Source: Hamiltosporidium tvaerminnensis (Eukaryota > Microsporidia > Dubosqiidae). From it: DNA of 64,000 nt. The stretch spans positions 216,001 through 280,000 of the forward strand of contig JAKIMF020000005.1 of the NCBI GenBank assembly GCA_022605425.2. The letters are read 5' to 3'. This document shows positions 12,047 to 23,218 of this stretch, one piece after another. A program made the position numbers and the translations under genes. Numbering within the stretch: the stretch's first letter is position 1; each line of letters starts with the position of its first letter. A model generated the notes under the pieces. It ran no database searches. It was not told where the DNA came from and saw only the letters and a list, made by a program, of their open reading frames with translations.

Positions 12047-12169
12047 TAATTTTTTTATAATTTATAAACGGAATATTAAATTTTGATCGTAAAAAGAAAG
12101 AAGAAATTTTCTTTTTTAAATAAATTTAAATGAAGAATTACAGTTTAAAAATCTCAAAAATAAATATTT

Positions 12170-12345
12170 GAATTTTCTAGAAAAAATATGGATTTTAAAT
12201 GAAAATAAATATTAAAATTGAACTTAGAAATCTAGATTTTGAAATTTCTAGAAAAAATATGGATTTTAAATCAAAATAAATATTAAAATTAAAACTAGAA
12301 AATCATGTTTGAAATTTCTAGAAAAAACATGGATTTTAATTTATT
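12170..12345. repeat. Tandem repeat, ~70 bp units, about 2.5 copies
   Basis: TTTCTAGAAAAAATATGGAT recurs near 12174, 12243 and 12315, followed by AAATAAATATTAAAATT. It lies upstream of the membrane-protein gene. Confidence -1.
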
Positions 12346-12750
12346 TCAATGATTCATTATTATTGATAATAAAAATTCAAATTAAAAAAATTCTAAGAAA
12401 TCTTGAATTCCATTTAAAAATATAGATGGTATTAAGCTAATATCATCGAGAAAATGAATTTGAGAAATTATTTTGTTATTTAAACTATTTCTAATTAATT
12501 TCAATCAAATGATTAAAGAAAGGATTAAAGAAAAGATTGAATAAAGGATTGAATAAAATATTAAAGAAGAGTGGTAAAAATATTTTTTAAGTATTTAAAA
12601 AGGAAATTGTTGAATAAAACAAATAAAACTTTTTTTTTAAATATATTTATTCCTACGGTTAAACAACAGTTGGAATTATTTACTTTAAAATATTATTTTT
12701 AGTCACTAAGTAATCATAGTAAAGAGACTAACAATAAACATAAAAGAAGA

Positions 12751-12860
12751 GTCTGATTTAGGAGAAGAGTCGGTTTTAGAAAAAGAGTCGGATTTAGAAA
12801 AAGATTGGATTTAGAAAAAGAGTCGGATTTAGAAAAAGAGTTGGATTTAGAAAAAGTGGT
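12751..12860. repeat. Short tandem repeat of GAGTCGGATTTAGAAAAA
   Basis: About five to six imperfect units of 17-18 bp. The same word (GAGTCGGATTTGGAAGAAG) forms the start of an inverted repeat at 53852-53929 and 54226-54303, so it belongs to a dispersed repeat family. Confidence -1.
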
Positions 12861-13596
12861 TTAAATTATGAAAAAAATAATAAAAAAAGATACAAATAAT
12901 TGATAAAAATCAGTCACTAAAAGTACATTTAAATTTAATTACAAAAAAATCATAAATTTTTATATTAAAATAATTTTATCTGTAAATATTTTTTTATCTT
13001 TAAAAATATATTTTTTTAATTTATTTAATTTATCAAAAAAAAATATATTATTGAGTATTTTAAAATATGAAAATATTTAATATATTTCAAGATAACCATT
13101 TTTCTTATTATTGTATGTGATTTGAATTTTTATTTTTATTTAGAATATTTAAATCTAATCATTTAAGATATTTCAAATAATAACTTTGATTTTATTTTAA
13201 ATGACTGTATAATTAATGACTGATTTATAAATAAAACAACGAATTTTGTTAGCTTTTATTGAATTTATAATTTATGGTTGAGTTTTAAACTAAGCGGTGA
13301 TTTTCTGATAAAATTTTAAATCGTTTGAAAATAAATCATTTGAATATTTAATCATTTGAAAACACAAAAAAAAATATTTAAATTTTTTACTAAATAGTAG
13401 CAAAAATATTTTTAAAATATAAATAATAACATATGTCTGGTTAGAGTTACATTATCTACAAATGAAGTATTTTTTATTCACTAAAAATTACTTTCAGTTT
13501 TTAAATTTTTTTATATTTCTGAATTAAAAAAGTCAAAAATTATCTGTTTTTTAAAAATACTTTCGAATTAACAACTCTATACAGAAATATTGAGAC

Positions 13597-13790
13597 AATT
13601 TATATTTTTACTTGAAATGCTAATACTTTTAATAACAGAATATCTTTAAATCCTTTATTGTAAAGCATATAAAATATATTTTCACTTGAACTGCAATGAT
13701 TTTAATAGCAGAATATCTTAAAATCCTTTATTGTAAAGCATATAAATATATTTTCACTTCTAATCCAATACTTTTAAAATGAAGAATCTA
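13597..13790. repeat. Tandem repeat, ~77 bp units, about 2.5 copies
   Basis: Units share CCTTTATTGTAAAGCATATA and ATATTTTCACTTGAA, repeated with minor differences. Confidence -1.
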
Positions 13791-13819
13791 TTGATAAGTA
13801 CCAATAAGAAATGCACTCA

Positions 13820-13940
13820 TTGCGTAAAGAGAAAGAAATATATGAAGAAGTATTTGTTAAAATTCTATAAGTGCAGATAAAAAAAACAAATATTCTGTAA
13901 AGAGAAAGAAATATATGAAGAAGTATTTATTAAATTTCTA
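13820..13940. repeat. Direct repeat, two ~45 bp copies
   Basis: GTAAAGAGAAAGAAATATAT and GAAGAAGTATTT occur twice, about 75 bp apart. Confidence -1.
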
Positions 13941-14221
13941 TAAATAGCAATAATGAGAAAAATTAATTGATACAACGAGTAAATGCTTACCAACTATTCA
14001 GAAATAGATTTAAAAAACATTTTTTATTTAAATTATTTTAGATATATATAAAGATATGAAATATGTAATTTATAATTTATTTTTTAAAGACTAATTCCTC
14101 AAAATAATCTAATTTTTTATTAATAATTTAAAAACGTTCTTTAAATTTAAATTACTGTTTTGACATTGATTCTAAAATATGAGTCTTTTACAAAGTACAT
14201 AACATTTAACTTTTATTAAAA

Positions 14222-14305
14222 TATTACATGTTTTTATAAAAATGGCACAAGTTATATTGTTTATATGACATTTTCGCATTTATAGCTTTAATATATAAAA
14301 CTCTC
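14222..14305 (+). mobile_element. Element U left-end fragment (degraded)
   Basis: GGCACAAGTTATATTGTTTA followed by TGACATTTTCGCATT matches the left ~85 bp of element U (GTGGCAAGTGTTATATTTG, TGACATTAACGCAGTT). The match fades after about 14305. Confidence -1.
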
Positions 14306-14939
14306 TTAAATATTTTATAAGTAAAATAAATTATAAAAATGTATTGCTTTGTATGTACTTTGATAATAGTTGAATAATATTAAATAGTGGTATATATACC
14401 TGGTTAAATCATCTAAAGTTATTTTTTTATTTCTAATTTTTTCCCATTTTTTTATATTTTAGTTTGATTCCTCGGTTTTTGTATTTTATTTAAAATAAGA
14501 AGTTACAATAAATTTTAGGATTTTTTGCTTAATTTTTATTATTTTTTATGATATAATGAAGCGAGAGTATGTGTCAGATACGTCTATTTACCTTTTCATG
14601 GTATCCTAGATACTTTGCCAATTCTATCGAATTATAATGTGTGATCAATACTTCCTTTCGTTTATAAAAATAGATGGTTTAAATACTTGTCACTTGCAAT
14701 GATTTGAATAATCATCTATCCTTCTATTTTTTGTAACGAGTATTTTTTTAAAGATAAATTTTTGTGATATTTATTTACGATGCTATCCCATGTATAAAAT
14801 TAGTAATCAATTCAACAATCTATATATAATCAAGGCATAGCCTTCTAAAGTAAATCGGGCTTTCTAGTTTTTTCGTTTTAAACAATATAAATTAATTATA
14901 ATAAATAAAATTTAATTTCCATATTATTATTTCGAATCT

Positions 14940-15330
14940 TAAATAAATTCTCATGAAATATTGACTTTGATATCATTTTTTTGCCATATAATAACATTTC
15001 TGAATATCAATTTTGAAGAATTTTATGAACAAACTAGCCTCATACATATTTGTTTTGTAAGGATATTTATATTTAGATACTTAATTATGATGTATATTAT
15101 AGCCATATGATAAATATTATCACATGGAATCGCTGTTTCTTTATTCCTTAAAATAAACCATTTTGAAGTCTTACTTCCCAGAATATATTTATGTTCTCGA
15201 TATAGTATGAATGGTTTCATCTCGTGATTTAATAATTATATTATTAACCCATTGAGGATATAAAAACCCAAAATAAATCAATTATTTCTAGCATTATATA
15301 ACTTTGAATGTAGTTTTCAGTTTTCTCTGT
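14940..15330 (-). pseudogene. Fragment of the R4/Dong-like retrotransposon
   Basis: This segment aligns by eye with about 54840-55230 of the element at 54310-57984, in the same orientation. The best blocks are CAGAATATATTTATGTTCTC (element: CAGAATACATTTCTATCCTG) and GCATTATATAACTTTGAATG, which is identical in both. Frames are broken by many stops. Only the zinc-knuckle and endonuclease-proximal part of the RT gene is represented. The CCT gene starts ~120 bp downstream. Confidence -1.
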
Positions 15331-15441
15331 GTGTCACATCGTAAAATGACACAGATTTAGTCTTTCAAGGTTTTTCTTTTTTAACCAGGGATACAACTTA
15401 AAAAGAAATTTAAATTAAAAAAAAATAAAAATTTTTAAAAA

Positions 15442-15444
15442 CCC
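15442..15444 (+). promoter_or_regulatory. CCC start-site motif
   Basis: AAAACCCATAAAA lies 9 bases before the ATG at 15454. The same AAAACCCATAAAA word precedes the Sm-like gene on the other strand. Confidence -1.
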
Positions 15445-15453
15445 ATAAAAAAA

Positions 15454-16386
15454 ATGCAAAAAAAACAAGAAAACTACGCCATGGTTGTACCTTCGTACCC
15501 AACAAACAACGTATTTGACTTCGAAGATACAAAAACACTTTCACAGGAATATAGAATACCTGTTGACAGACCAGTACGTATATATTGTGATGGTATTTAC
15601 GATCTATTTCATTATGGACATGCATTATCTTTAAAACAAGCTAAAAATTTATTTCCTTCTGTTTATTTATTAGTTGGTATTCCTTCTGACACCGTAACTC
15701 AAAAACTTAAAGGAAAGACTGTTTTAAGTGCTGTTGAACGTGCAGAATCACTTATACACTGTAAATATGTCGATGAGGTTATTCTTGATGCCCCATGGGT
15801 TATTACATTAGATTTTATTAAACAGCATTCTATAGATTTTGTAGCACACGATGATATTCCGTATCCTGGGCCAAATGAAACAGAAAAGGATAAAAAAGAA
15901 GAAAATTCTACCAATTCATCATCTACCGACACAACCATCAACCAACCCAAAATAAAAAAACAAGAAAATGAAATTCCTATAAATTCCTACACCACGGATA
16001 TTTATGCACATTTAAAAAAATTAAATATTTTTGTACCAACAAAAAGGACAAAAGGAGTTTCCACATCAGCAATTATAACAAGAATAGTATCAGATTACGA
16101 TACATTCGTCAGAAGAAACCTAGAACGTGGAATAAGTGCCAAAGATTTGAATATTTCATTTTTACAAGAATCCAAATTCAAAATGAAAAAAAAAGTTGAT
16201 AAAATTATTCAAAATGTAGATTCTGATTTAAAAAATGAAATGCGTGAAATTAAAAGAGAAATACGTGTTGTCATTAAATATTGGGAAAATATGTCACATA
16301 AAATGATAAGAAATTTCTTAAAAAAATTCGATAAAAAAGAAGAAAAAAATCTTTGGAATAAAATAGTTGATATTGTAAAAAGATAA
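15454..16386 (+). CDS. PCT1: Choline-phosphate cytidylyltransferase
   Basis: This enzyme condenses CTP with phosphocholine to CDP-choline, the rate-limiting step of the Kennedy pathway to phosphatidylcholine. It usually acts at the ER or nuclear membrane. The nucleotidyltransferase fold starts near residue 41 ([17 protein letters not shown]), with the HxGH motif at about 53-56. [14 protein letters not shown] (about 196-209) is the family's RTEGIST motif. A low-complexity Glu/Lys/Asn/Ser insert at about 145-178 interrupts the domain between PYPG and the TDIY segment. The C-terminal ~90 residues are basic, helical and charged, in the position of the amphipathic membrane-binding helix. At 310 residues it is close to animal CCT alpha (~367) and shorter than yeast Pct1 (424). 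The ATG at 15454 is supported by the CCC motif. A closely related phosphoethanolamine enzyme is less likely because only one catalytic domain is present. Confidence -1.
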   Translation: MQKKQENYAMVVPSYPTNNVFDFEDTKTLSQEYRIPVDRPVRIYCDGIYDLFHYGHALSLKQAKNLFPSVYLLVGIPSDTVTQKLKGKTVLSAVERAESLIHCKYVDEVILDAPWVITLDFIKQHSIDFVAHDDIPYPGPNETEKDKKEENSTNSSSTDTTINQPKIKKQENEIPINSYTTDIYAHLKKLNIFVPTKRTKGVSTSAIITRIVSDYDTFVRRNLERGISAKDLNISFLQESKFKMKKKVDKIIQNVDSDLKNEMREIKREIRVVIKYWENMSHKMIRNFLKKFDKKEEKNLWNKIVDIVKR

Positions 16387-16765
16387 TTTTATTAAAGAAT
16401 ACATTCTGATAAAAATATATATTTTAGATTTATATAAGATGAATTGATTATGTTTTATTAAAGAATACATTCTGATAAAAAATATATATTTTAGATTTAT
16501 ATAAGATGAATTGATTATGTTTTATTAAAGAATACATTCTGATAAAAAATATATATTTTAGATTTATATAAGATGAATTGATTATGTTTTATTAAAGAAT
16601 ATATTCTGTTAAAAAGTATAATTTGTAGATTTATAAAGATGAATTGATTATGTTTTATTAAAGAATACATTCTGTTAAAAAGTATATATTTGTAGATTTA
16701 TATATGATGAATTGATTATGTTTTATTAAAGAATGCATTCTGTTAAAAAGTATATATTTATTATA
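16386..16765. repeat. Tandem repeat, six ~66 bp units directly after CCT
   Basis: Units start with TTTTATTAAAGAATACATTC and end GATGAATTGATTATG. The first begins at the CCT stop codon. The first three units are almost identical and later ones drift, suggesting recent local amplification. Confidence -1.
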
Positions 16766-16935
16766 TTTTTTATAAAAATAATTATAGCTTATTAAAGATT
16801 AGCTCTACACAGTGAAATATCTCATATTTATTACATTTTTTATAAAAATAATTATAGCTTATTAAAGATTATCTTTACACAGTGAAATATCTCATATTTA
16901 TTATATTTTTTTAATAAATAATTATAGCTTATTGG
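16755..16935. repeat. Tandem repeat, ~74 bp units, about 2.5 copies
   Basis: TAATTATAGCTTATTAAAGA and CACAGTGAAATATCTCATAT recur. This second array abuts the first. Confidence -1.
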
Positions 16936-17247
16936 TTCTTTATTAATTATAGATAGAAACAGATTTAAAGGTTTTTTTGTATTTCTAAATTTCTATTTAA
17001 TTTTATTTTCAATATTAAAGAATGTAATTACTCGTAAACTATCAAAGACACAATCTACAAAAATAAAAAATAAAATATTTAATAAATTCAAAAAAAATAT
17101 TTTCTTAGAAATAAAAAAAATTAAATGGAGTAGGAATTAAATTAATAAGGAAATCATTTCTAAATCATGAAAAATATTTTCTTAGAAAGAAAAAATACCA
17201 ATAAAAAAACAAAATGTAAGAAAAATAAACCAATCAGTATTTTTTTA

Positions 17248-17463
17248 TTAATCACATATATCTATTAAAGCAATACTACCACCATTAATAATAGTACTTC
17301 CTAAATATATAGAACATCCACTATCACTTATTTCTGTTGCATCAGTTAAATATACATTTATATGAACATCGTAGTCTTCTAATATTCCTTCGTAAATTTT
17401 ATCTTTTCTCATTATTAATCGAATTCTTTTTTTTATTGCAGATTGAAATACTTTTAAAGGCAT
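17248..17463 (-). CDS. Sm-like protein (LSM5/SmE type)
   Basis: A 71-residue protein made of essentially one Sm fold. The Sm1 part (IRLIMRKDKIYEGILEDYD, then INVYLTDATEI) is at residues about 13-45 and the Sm2 part (YLGSTIINGGSIALIDI) at about 53-69. Sm-like proteins form heptameric rings on U-rich RNA, either in spliceosomal snRNPs or in the LSM complex acting on U6 or mRNA decay. The Sm2 glycine step is INGG rather than the usual (I/L)RG(D/N)N. By eye the MRKDKIYEGIL stretch is nearest LSM5 and the YLGS stretch fits SmE; paralogue assignment needs a tree. The start is supported by CCC 7 bases upstream. Its neighbour at 17760 also looks like a splicing factor. Confidence -1.
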   Translation of the reverse strand: MPLKVFQSAIKKRIRLIMRKDKIYEGILEDYDVHINVYLTDATEISDSGCSIYLGSTIINGGSIALIDICD

Positions 17464-17470
17464 TTTTTAT

Positions 17471-17473
17471 GGG
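17471..17473 (-). promoter_or_regulatory. CCC start-site motif
   Basis: AAAACCCATAAAAAATG on the minus strand, 7 bases between CCC and ATG. Same word as before the CCT gene. Confidence -1.
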
Positions 17474-17559
17474 TTTTTTTTAGAAAAAATGGTGAGATAA
17501 TCTAAAAACTAAATCTTTAAGAAGTATCGAAATTAAGAATTAGAAGATTTGTAAGAATA

Positions 17560-17640
17560 TTAATTTTAGGATAATAAGATAGTACGATAGTAAGATATGG
17601 TAGGACAATAGAATAGTAAGATAGTAAGATAGTAAGAGAT
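17560..17640. repeat. Simple repeat of AGATAGTA
   Basis: AGATAGTACGATAGTAAGAT and similar 8-9 bp units repeat through this stretch, between the Sm-like and SF3a1-like genes. Confidence -1.
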
Positions 17641-17759
17641 TATAAACTGCAAATTAGAAGATTATAGAAAGAAGAGTGATTTTTTTAAATTTATATGAAT
17701 TTATAAAATATAAAGAAAAAGATAAAAATATTTAAAAAAAATACAGATTTTTTTACAAT

Positions 17760-18914
17760 TTAATGTTTCTTTTTCAATTTGAGAAATACAATATTATTTT
17801 CTATTAAATCGCTATTTCTTAATACGTTGGTATCAATAAGAATCTTTTGTTTGCTGATTGATAAATTGGTGATTTCAAATATTTTTTGTTTTAATTTATA
17901 AACGGTTACTGGTTTTTTTAGAGTTATTGATATATTGTCGGTGTTTATATTTGGTAATTTTAAAGAAATAAAAAATACTTTTATTTGTATTTCCAGGGGT
18001 TCAGTAGAATTAGTTGTTTGATTGTTTATACTTTCTATCTCTTGATTTTTAGAATCTGTACTTTCAAGCTCTTTGTTTTTACTATTTATACTTTCAAGCT
18101 CCTGTTTTATATGCGAATCAATTTCTTCTATTTTAAAAGTACGCTGACAAAAAATACAATCTTGTGTAAAATCTAGATGTGTGGTTTGCTGTATAGATTC
18201 TGGTTTTGTGTTGGTTACTATTTCATAAAATGTTTGTGCTCTGAAATACATGTTGTCGTGTTTTAGAGTTTTTAAGATTTTAAAAGTGTTGAAATCGGTA
18301 GGTGTTTTGGTCGTACTTATAAGTCTTTTTGGTTTTTTTAATTTATTTAATATTTTATTGAAAACAGAATTAAATATTTTTTTATCTGTAATTATATTAT
18401 TGGTCGTTTGTTTAATTGTATTTTTGTTTGTATTTGAATTTCTTAATGCGTCGAGATTTCTATTCGTATTAGTGTTCAAAATTTCTTCGGAATTTTTATC
18501 TGTACAATTACTTAAATCTTTATTCTTATCAGTAATTGTATTTACCTCCAAATTTGTATTCTTATCAGTAGTTGTATTTGTCGCCAGATTTCTTTGTTCA
18601 TCAATGATTGTGTTCATATCAATATCTGTATTAATATCAATGACTGTGTTCTCATCAACATCCGATGGTTCATAAAAAATCGTGTTTTTATCTGCTTCAC
18701 TTTTATTTACAGCTGTCTGTTTCTTAGAAAATATTTTTAAAATTTTATGTATTTTTTTCTTAGTTTCTTGATATATATTGTTAGAATGTGTATTTCTATT
18801 TAAAAACATGAATTTGGTGTCATTTTCTGAAATATTCAACAGTTTTTCTTCAAAATTTGAATCGTAAAAAGAATATATTGCTGTTAATTTCATTATTTCA
18901 TTGTAAATATCCAT
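17760..18914 (-). CDS. SF3a1/Prp21-like splicing factor (SURP + ubiquitin-like)
   Basis: A 384-residue protein. Residues about 4-60 resemble a SURP module, notably the second SURP of SF3a1: EIMKLTAIYSFYDSNFEEKL, then KFMFLNRN in the place of the family's KF-FL. The C-terminal ~75 residues (FFISLKLPNINTD, VTVYKLKQKIFEITNLSISK, QKILIDTNVLRNSDLI) resemble the SF3a1 ubiquitin-like domain. The middle is an Asn/Thr/Asp-rich repeat region (DKNTN-type units, about 75-170) and a possible metal site CIFC...H near 250-263. In SF3a1 the SURP binds SF3a3 within the U2 snRNP. Length is below human SF3A1 (793) and above yeast Prp21 (280). CCC lies 7 bases upstream of the ATG. The identification is from pattern, not search, and rests on both ends agreeing. 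Confidence -1.
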   Translation of the reverse strand: MDIYNEIMKLTAIYSFYDSNFEEKLLNISENDTKFMFLNRNTHSNNIYQETKKKIHKILKIFSKKQTAVNKSEADKNTIFYEPSDVDENTVIDINTDIDMNTIIDEQRNLATNTTTDKNTNLEVNTITDKNKDLSNCTDKNSEEILNTNTNRNLDALRNSNTNKNTIKQTTNNIITDKKIFNSVFNKILNKLKKPKRLISTTKTPTDFNTFKILKTLKHDNMYFRAQTFYEIVTNTKPESIQQTTHLDFTQDCIFCQRTFKIEEIDSHIKQELESINSKNKELESTDSKNQEIESINNQTTNSTEPLEIQIKVFFISLKLPNINTDNISITLKKPVTVYKLKQKIFEITNLSISKQKILIDTNVLRNSDLIENNIVFLKLKKKH

Positions 18915-18921
18915 TTAATGT

Positions 18922-18924
18922 GGG
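18922..18924 (-). promoter_or_regulatory. CCC start-site motif
   Basis: CCGCCCACATTAAATG on the minus strand, 7 bases between CCC and the ATG at 18914. Confidence -1.
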
Positions 18925-21201
18925 CGGAACAAATATATATTTTTAAAGAAGAATTATTTAAATATTTTTCATGTGTATTATAGCATACAGATAGGTATTA
19001 ATATTTTGATTTGAATTACAATATTATTCTTTATATTTTTTACTTAATGAATACTCATTTCTACGGTTGTTTTCAAATACAAAAACCAAACAATTACTTC
19101 GTTGAATAGAAAGTAAAGTCATATTTATAAATTTAATATTTAGAATGTACAATTATGTGATAAGCTGGAATGTATTTGTCATGAAATCTTATATGATGTA
19201 CTTATGAAATACCCAAATATCTAAAAATAGAAGTTTACAGAAATATACAAAATAAAAAAATGAATTCTATACTTTTTATATTGAGAAGGGAGAATGAAAA
19301 TAAGATTTAATGTACCTTATAGTTTGAAATATACATAAATATAAGTGCTTTAGTAGAAGATATGTGAGTTGGTATATATTTATCAACATTTATACATCAA
19401 TTAAGATAAATTGCGGAGAAAAATAATATTTAATTCATCAAACTTTGTTACCATATAAAGACAGAAAATATTGCATCGACTTTAAATGTAGAAAAATAAG
19501 TCAAATATATAGAAAAACTCGGATAAAACAGTAAAAAAAAGTCAAATATAAAAAAGCAAGGAATAAAAAAATGATTCAACCTCAAATATTTTATTTTTGA
19601 AAATCAAATCATTAAAGATTATTTCAAAAAACCTGATAAATAGAAATTATTTTTAATTATCTTGATTTTTAAATATAGATTTTACCAAAAGATTCAATCG
19701 AAATACTCTTTATACATGTATTGAGGATGTATATCCATTGGGCGGAAAAATAGGACATATAAAATTCACAATTATAATACGCCTCGATCTATTAATCTTA
19801 AACCTACTAATCATATGTAAATTTCTTTTGGTAATAAAACGAACTAAAAAGGTGGTAAATTATTATTTACCTTAAAAATTGATTTTTGTTTTTTAATGTT
19901 TGATTAGATATTTTTTTGCCTTTTATGTGCAGTGGCTTATCTCGGGAGCTGCATCAACATCGTTTTCTTTGGTTTTCAGCAAAAAGTCGAATTATATGTT
20001 GAATGCCTATCTGCGATGGTTTAAACCAGAGTTCTCTAAACTACTGCCCGCAAACACTTTTTATCAGACCCGCGGCCACATTTTTCTGGATTGCCAGTAT
20101 TTTTTTTAGTAATTTTTTTTAAATAAAGGAACTAATATAAAAAAATAGATGAATTATCGAGAAATAATCGCAATTATAGATAATTTAGGTTTAGTTTGCA
20201 ATTAGAAGAAGATTTATAGAATTTACATATCTTTTTTTGAACTTGCCGATTATTTTATTATCATTCTATGGTAAAAAAATTAAATGAAATCACAAAAATT
20301 ATATAGCATAATTTATTATTGATGTGATTGTAGTAGTTACCATTTTTCTGTGATAATTTGTTGAAAATGTGGGTTAAGTTTACCAGTAGAAATTACCAGG
20401 TGCGACTTAAAAGGCTTATTTGTTAATTTAAATCTGTAAATCTTTTTTTGTTTAGTTCATTTTAGAGACTGTTTCTTCACACAACTAGGTAGAGCCGAAA
20501 GCGAAAATAAAACCTAGAGCAAATTTATGAACTTGATTGAACTGTGTGGCTGGAAGACTCTTATAAAATTTTAGCGGCGTATTTGTCTATTTTTATATAG
20601 AAAAACGTTACTTTATATGTTTATTTTTATGAACAGCTATATGAACTTTAAAAATTTGATTTCAAATAAGTAATGATAATAATTGCAGAAATATTTTTTC
20701 ATATGAAGGTATAAAAAGTAATATGTTCTTAGCGCGCGAGAAATTTTTTTAAAAGTCAAAGTGACCTGCAAGACAAAAATTTGGGAGACCCTTGGTTAAA
20801 ACTAAAATAAGTGATTCAATACTTTGGTTTTCAGTACCTTAATATTCACTTTTTTTTCGGTATAGAGTTTTAAAAAACTTATTTCCTGTTTTTTGCATGA
20901 AATTTAATAATTCTTTTTTTAAACTTACATCATCATTCGGTCTTAATCTAAATTTCTTCTTTCGACGAAAAACTTGCTTTGACTATCTTTTGGTTTTAAT
21001 CATCTTATATATTCTTCGAAACATATCGAATAGCTGCGTTTCATAATATATGTTTGATGATATTAGTTAATTATAATTCTTAAGTAAATTTTTCAAGAAA
21101 TTAAAATTTCAGTTTATTATTCGGGTATAACTCATCTGTTAACAAAAGTTAAACTGGAAATATATACTTTTTAATATAAGAAATATCATATTGAAGAGAG
21201 G
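18925..21201. other. Gene-poor stretch with a GC-rich island
   Basis: No convincing gene in 2.3 kb. At 19905-20105 a ~200 bp island of clearly higher G+C interrupts AT-rich sequence. Its plus frame reads MIRYFFAFYVQWLISGAAST but starts with TTG and ends after 69 codons. Around 20340-20480 a pattern like C-x2-C...RC appears; it was considered as an ISXO2-like transposase relic but not accepted. Confidence -1.
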
Positions 21202-23218
21202 ATGAAATATTCATTTAATATTTTTAGGTGTGGAAAGCAAAGAGTTTCAACTTTGAAACTATTTTTTGGTTCGTTTAATATTCTACTCACATTAATATTC
21301 TTTAATTTAGTTACTTTATATAAGTTCATTTATATTTTTAAAAAGACTGAAAATTTTGAAATTGTATTTCTCCAAGAAGAAGAACGGAATGAAGGAGCAA
21401 TAGATGAAGAATTGAATTGTTATTTCGAAGTAAGATATTTACCTGGGTATCCTTATAAACACATTGACGAAATAAAACTTGCTTTTATATACGAAAAAGA
21501 AAGCTTTATAGAATTTATATTAATGGATGATTTTCTGTTCTCAAATTTCTTGACAAATGAAACATGTAAAGTGCAATCAATATTGTTTTTTAATAATTTT
21601 CTTATTTAAAAATTTTCAGAGATATAACAGAAGCCTCTGAACTACCTAATTCTTATAGGTTTAAGAGTATTTTTGCGGGTGTGGAGACTTTAAAAGTAAG
21701 GAAGAACAAAAATTATGTTGAATTACTACATGCAATAATCTACTAAGGCTTGATCATAAGAATATCAATAAAAGGATTGACCTAGGATTTATATTCAAAC
21801 CTGATTTTCCCGTCAAGAAATATTTAATTTCAGCATTTATAATATTTTTTATGATCAAATTTGATTTCTGGGAAAGAAATTCAATCCTAATCGATAAAGA
21901 TAATGATTTTTCCGACATAAAACATCTCGATAAGTATATTCCACATAAAACGTTGTTTTTAATAGTATAAAAGTATTTTATAGTTTGGAAAAAATATTAA
22001 AAGTTTCATACAGTTTTAATACATTTATGACATTACAAAATTCCTTAAATATAAAATCGCTTATAATAAGATGTCAAAATGGTAGTTATATTCCTAATAA
22101 AAATTTTAAGTTTGGTATTCTATCAGCTAAAATATTTAAATCGATAACAATTGCGAATTTTTAAGATCTTCCATCATCTAAATTTTTAATTAAATTGAAT
22201 TCGGCTAAACTAAATGAATTGGATTTGCTAAGTATTAGAAATTTGGGAGATTCCTCTACTCTTATACTTAGTTCCTTGTTTACAAAGCTAAAATTTAAAG
22301 GATTAGCATTGAAAGTTGTATATTTGTTTGACTTTAGTGAATTTTTTAATCATTTCCTTCAATTAATTGACTCACTAGAATATATTAATATCATAGATAT
22401 AAATATAAATTGTATCAGGTGGAATGCTTCTTTCGAAGAGAAAAATGCCAGAAAATAATTCTTGGTTTTTCTAGTTCAGATTCAGAAAAAATTTGTTTGG
22501 ATAAATTTATAGATATTGAATCATATTTATGTGTTTTGTACTTATAAGTCAAATTTCATCGCGAACAATATCGAAAAAAAATTTTGGATTCTTTAAAATA
22601 TTTTCGAAATTTAAAAACTTTGTATCTTTGTGGATATAAAATCGCTAAAGATGTCGAATATTGTTTTTTTGAGGCAATTAAGAATATGAAAAGCTTGGAA
22701 TATCTGGCCATTAGTCAACAAGTCTAAAATTTGAATACCTATGATCTCTTACCTCATATGGCCAGGATTAAAAGCCTAGATATATCAAACGTTTTACTCT
22801 ACCAAAAATCACCATCGATTGATTTTAGAAAAATTCACAGCTAATCAACGGAAATTCATTTAAAAGAAACCGTAATAAATCAATCTTGTTGCACGAAGAT
22901 ATTTTATTTAGAAAACTAGAATCTTTCAAAATGCATTCATGTACTCATGAACTCATTCTAGGCCACAAAGTTTTAGATTTTATGTCACCAAATACCAAAC
23001 TCTTTGATTTGGGCTCTTTAAATTCTGATCTTAGAAGTTATTTGTACATTTTGAACAAACCAAATTGTTTAGAATCTTTAAACATTGTGAAATGCTGTTT
23101 TAGATCTGGTTTTCTCACGAATCTAAGAAAAAAAACCAGTCTAAAATTTGAAATACTTTCTTATGAATACGGAATTTTCGATTTAAATGATTTGAAACGA
23201 ATCGCCTGTCTTTAAGTT
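21202..23218 (+). pseudogene. Decayed LRR-like gene
   Basis: It starts with an ATG and 135 open codons that include a hydrophobic stretch at residues about 19-47. The frame then breaks repeatedly. Open pieces in two frames (21202-21609, 22195-22458, 22886-23215) and intervening readable segments keep the Leu/Ile/Phe/Asn-rich composition and phrases such as LNELDLLSIRNLG, LESFKMHSCT and LESLNIVKCCF, typical of the LRR-like family at 61536-63851. Length and order match that intact relative. Clearly dead; it may continue weakly to about 23500. Confidence -1.

Larger units (their letters stand above)
12861..14939. other. Non-coding, repeat-rich desert
   Basis: No gene seen in about 2 kb. It contains the tandem repeats at 13597-13790 and 13820-13940 and an element U fragment at 14222-14305. 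Confidence -1.

Noticed and set aside
16386-16935. CRISPR-like array
   Set aside because: The units are contiguous near-identical tandem repeats with no unique spacers, in a eukaryotic genome.
20130-20480. Possible ISXO2-like transposase relic (C-x2-C...RC pattern)
   Set aside because: Only a few residues fit, an in-frame stop lies inside the putative zinc site, and no catalytic DDE region could be read.
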